Part shown: positions 6,176 to 7,434 of the stretch, piece after piece
How the letters are laid out: each line of letters begins with the position of its first letter
Position numbering within the stretch: position 1 is the first letter of the stretch
Source: an uncultured Candidatus Melainabacteria bacterium
Lineage (GTDB): Bacteria > Cyanobacteriota > Vampirovibrionia > Gastranaerophilales > Gastranaerophilaceae
NCBI GenBank assembly: GCA_946622835.1
Contig: CAMOQI010000033.1
Span: 1 to 7,434 of the forward strand
Reading direction: 5' to 3'
DNA length: 7,434 nucleotides
Translations under genes and position numbers: made by a program
Notes under the pieces: model-generated
Seen by the model: only the letters and a program-made list of their open reading frames with translations
Database searches by the model: none
What the model was told of the DNA's origin: nothing

Positions 6176-6598
6176 ATGAAAAGAAGTTTTTTATTATTAA
6201 TATCATTAATATTATTTCCTGTGATTGCATTGGCGGATGCATTTGTTCCGGAATTTGACAAAATGCAATTTATCAGATGCGATTATGAAGAGACCTTATA
6301 TAATTCGGATAATAGTGTGGCATCAGTCAGTAAACGTCATAGATTTTACAACTTGGATGATGAATTCAGTAAAATTTATCTTCAAAAAGAGCCTATAGAT
6401 TATATAACAAGGTATGATGATGACGCAATTGAATTTAATATTCAATCAATGGATGATGAGCGGATGATAGCCACTCATGTAAAAATAGACAGAACAAACG
6501 GTAATTATACAGCCGTTTCGGAAATTGAATATGATAATCCTGCATTTGGTTCTGCCCGTTCGACAGCTTCCGGTGTTTGTATGGTTCGTACAAAGTAA
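6176..6598 (+). CDS. Small exported protein of unknown function
   Basis: A 140-aa protein that I do not recognise. Residues 1-20 are a clear signal peptide (MKR n-region, FLLLISLILFPVI core, ALA at 18-20; cleavage after ALA or ADA), so it should be periplasmic or secreted. It is not a lipoprotein, since no Cys lies at the cleavage site. The mature part is acidic and seems mostly beta-stranded. It contains the motifs RHRFYNLDDEFSKIYL (~54-69) and HVKIDRTNGNYTAVSEIEY, and it has exactly two cysteines, near its two ends (C35 and C135), which could form one disulfide. An upstream in-frame TTG (6158) is rejected as a start because it overlaps the -10 element and would add MWYNRF before the basic n-region. 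No ribosome binding site precedes ATG 6176, in line with a leaderless message. It is divergent from rsmI and followed 79 bp later by another unknown gene on the same strand. Confidence 0.82.
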   Translation: MKRSFLLLISLILFPVIALADAFVPEFDKMQFIRCDYEETLYNSDNSVASVSKRHRFYNLDDEFSKIYLQKEPIDYITRYDDDAIEFNIQSMDDERMIATHVKIDRTNGNYTAVSEIEYDNPAFGSARSTASGVCMVRTK

Positions 6599-6677
6599 AT
6601 TTCACTTTACAAATATTTAAAAAGGGGGCAATTTTTCTCTATAAATTACGTTATTTAATATATAGGGGAAATTTGAA
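6599..6677 (+). promoter_or_regulatory. Spacer with ribosome binding site and possible weak promoter for the last gene
   Basis: AGGGGA (6664-6669) lies 8 nt before ATG 6678 and is a convincing ribosome binding site. TATAAA at 6640-6645 could be a -10 giving a ~26-nt leader, but no -35 is spaced properly. No stable terminator hairpin is seen after the stop at 6598, so cotranscription with the upstream small gene is equally possible. Confidence 0.4.
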
Positions 6678-7434
6678 ATGGAAAACGTTGTTGCGGGGCA
6701 AAACCTCCATAACATTTTTGATGAGTTTATTGTTGAAAACACTTGTATAGATAATTTTGCAATAATTTTGCCTGACTCTAAGTCAACAAAATTCAAACTG
6801 TCTTCAAAGGTTCGATATGTTGATGAATTAAATAATGGACATTTATTATTAAATGATGAGTTGGCGGATAAGACAGTTTATAAAATAGTTTGTGAATTGG
6901 CGCTTGCTATTGATAAAAATCAGCCGCTTGAAGTTAAACGCATTAAGCAAAGATATTCAAGCACGCCGGAATTTGTAAAAGCAAAAATTTTTCTCAACAG
7001 ATTATGTAAGCAAGTTTGGGATGTTTTTGAAAATCGCAGCATAAAAATGGAAATCCCTTCAGAAGCGTTTAAGGCATTAGGTATTACAAACAAGCCGTCT
7101 TTAGAGTTTTTGCTTTCTGACAGTATCAAATATTATGAAAAGGATAACGGGCAAACAACAGCGAATTTAATTGCATCAATTCTTGAAAATAAGAATTTAA
7201 ATTACACATTCGATGATATTTTTGAATATTTAAAATCTGCGCATGCTAAGGAAAAGTGTGAATATAATCTAAATACTTTCAAATACATTGCCAAAAAGGT
7301 TGATTATAATAAGAAAAAGCTGTTGTATTTGGGGATTCAAAAAGAGCAATACAAACAAATAATGAAATCTGTTCCTATCGCAAAACAAATCGGCTTGGGA
7401 ATGAAAAATCTTGCTAAAGTTTGTAAATTAGTTT
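6678..7434 (+). CDS. Unrecognised cytosolic protein, 5' part (runs off the window)
   Basis: An open frame of 252 codons from ATG 6678 to the right edge without a stop, preceded by a good ribosome binding site (AGGGGA, 6664-6669). I do not recognise the family. The N-terminus (MENVVAGQNLHNIFDEF) has no signal peptide, and no transmembrane segment is seen, so the protein is probably cytosolic. Residues ~1-75 look mixed alpha/beta (FAIILPDS, KVRYVDELNNGHLLLND). Residues ~76-252 look mainly helical and Lys/Asn/Tyr/Ile-rich, with segments such as FLNRLCKQVWDVFENR, SLEFLLSDSIKYYEK, TANLIASILENKN and IAKQIGLGMKNLAKVCKL. Codon use is like that of the neighbouring genes, and I see no sign of recent transfer. 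The C-terminus is missing, so domain content cannot be judged fully. Confidence 0.8.
   Translation, partial: MENVVAGQNLHNIFDEFIVENTCIDNFAIILPDSKSTKFKLSSKVRYVDELNNGHLLLNDELADKTVYKIVCELALAIDKNQPLEVKRIKQRYSSTPEFVKAKIFLNRLCKQVWDVFENRSIKMEIPSEAFKALGITNKPSLEFLLSDSIKYYEKDNGQTTANLIASILENKNLNYTFDDIFEYLKSAHAKEKCEYNLNTFKYIAKKVDYNKKKLLYLGIQKEQYKQIMKSVPIAKQIGLGMKNLAKVCKLV

Noticed and set aside
6592..6610. A short inverted repeat (GTAAA / TTTAC) after the exported-protein stop, as a terminator
   Set aside because: The stem is only 5 bp, all but one pair A-T, and no T tract follows; too weak to call.
6920..7129. A 69-codon minus-strand frame within the last gene
   Set aside because: It lies opposite a longer, well-initiated plus-strand frame with normal codon use and has no recognisable features.

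Overview
The window is AT-rich DNA from a diderm bacterium: it encodes a BamA/Omp85 outer-membrane assembly protein and an OmpH/Skp-type periplasmic chaperone. BamA has three POTRA domains, as in the cyanobacterial Omp85 lineage. Together with the low GC content and the style of the OmpH protein, this makes a non-photosynthetic cyanobacterial relative (Vampirovibrionia/Melainabacteria, especially Gastranaerophilales) my best guess. That placement is an inference from protein style, not a search result.

Layout. Bases 1-241 (+) hold the C-terminus of FabF (3-oxoacyl-ACP synthase II), which ends at a strong bidirectional terminator (264-300). The minus strand then carries, in transcription order, rsmI (6088-5258), bamA (5183-3156), ompH/skp (3086-2646), a long hairpin (2576-2633), uridine phosphorylase (2560-1799) and, 2 bp later, a 493-residue protein (1796-315). 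Diverging from rsmI on the plus strand are a small exported protein (6176-6598) and the 5' part of an unrecognised gene (6678 to the window end). No RNA gene, CRISPR array, insertion sequence or phage feature is visible.

How the genes relate. BamA and OmpH are a classic outer-membrane biogenesis pair. RsmI (16S rRNA methylation) and uridine phosphorylase (pyrimidine salvage) are housekeeping genes on the same strand. Candidate extended -10 promoters precede bamA, rsmI and the small exported gene. In the last two, the predicted transcription start falls on or next to the ATG and no ribosome binding site is visible, so both mRNAs look leaderless.

The most notable item is the 493-aa protein. 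Its last ~335 residues resemble the cytoplasmic export-gate domain of FlhA/SctV (FHIPEP family), but the membrane half is absent. It is replaced by a small DUF4177-like module and a coiled coil. It is apparently translationally coupled to a nucleoside phosphorylase, with no flagellar or type III secretion gene in the window. This may be a repurposed, soluble FlhA-like protein.
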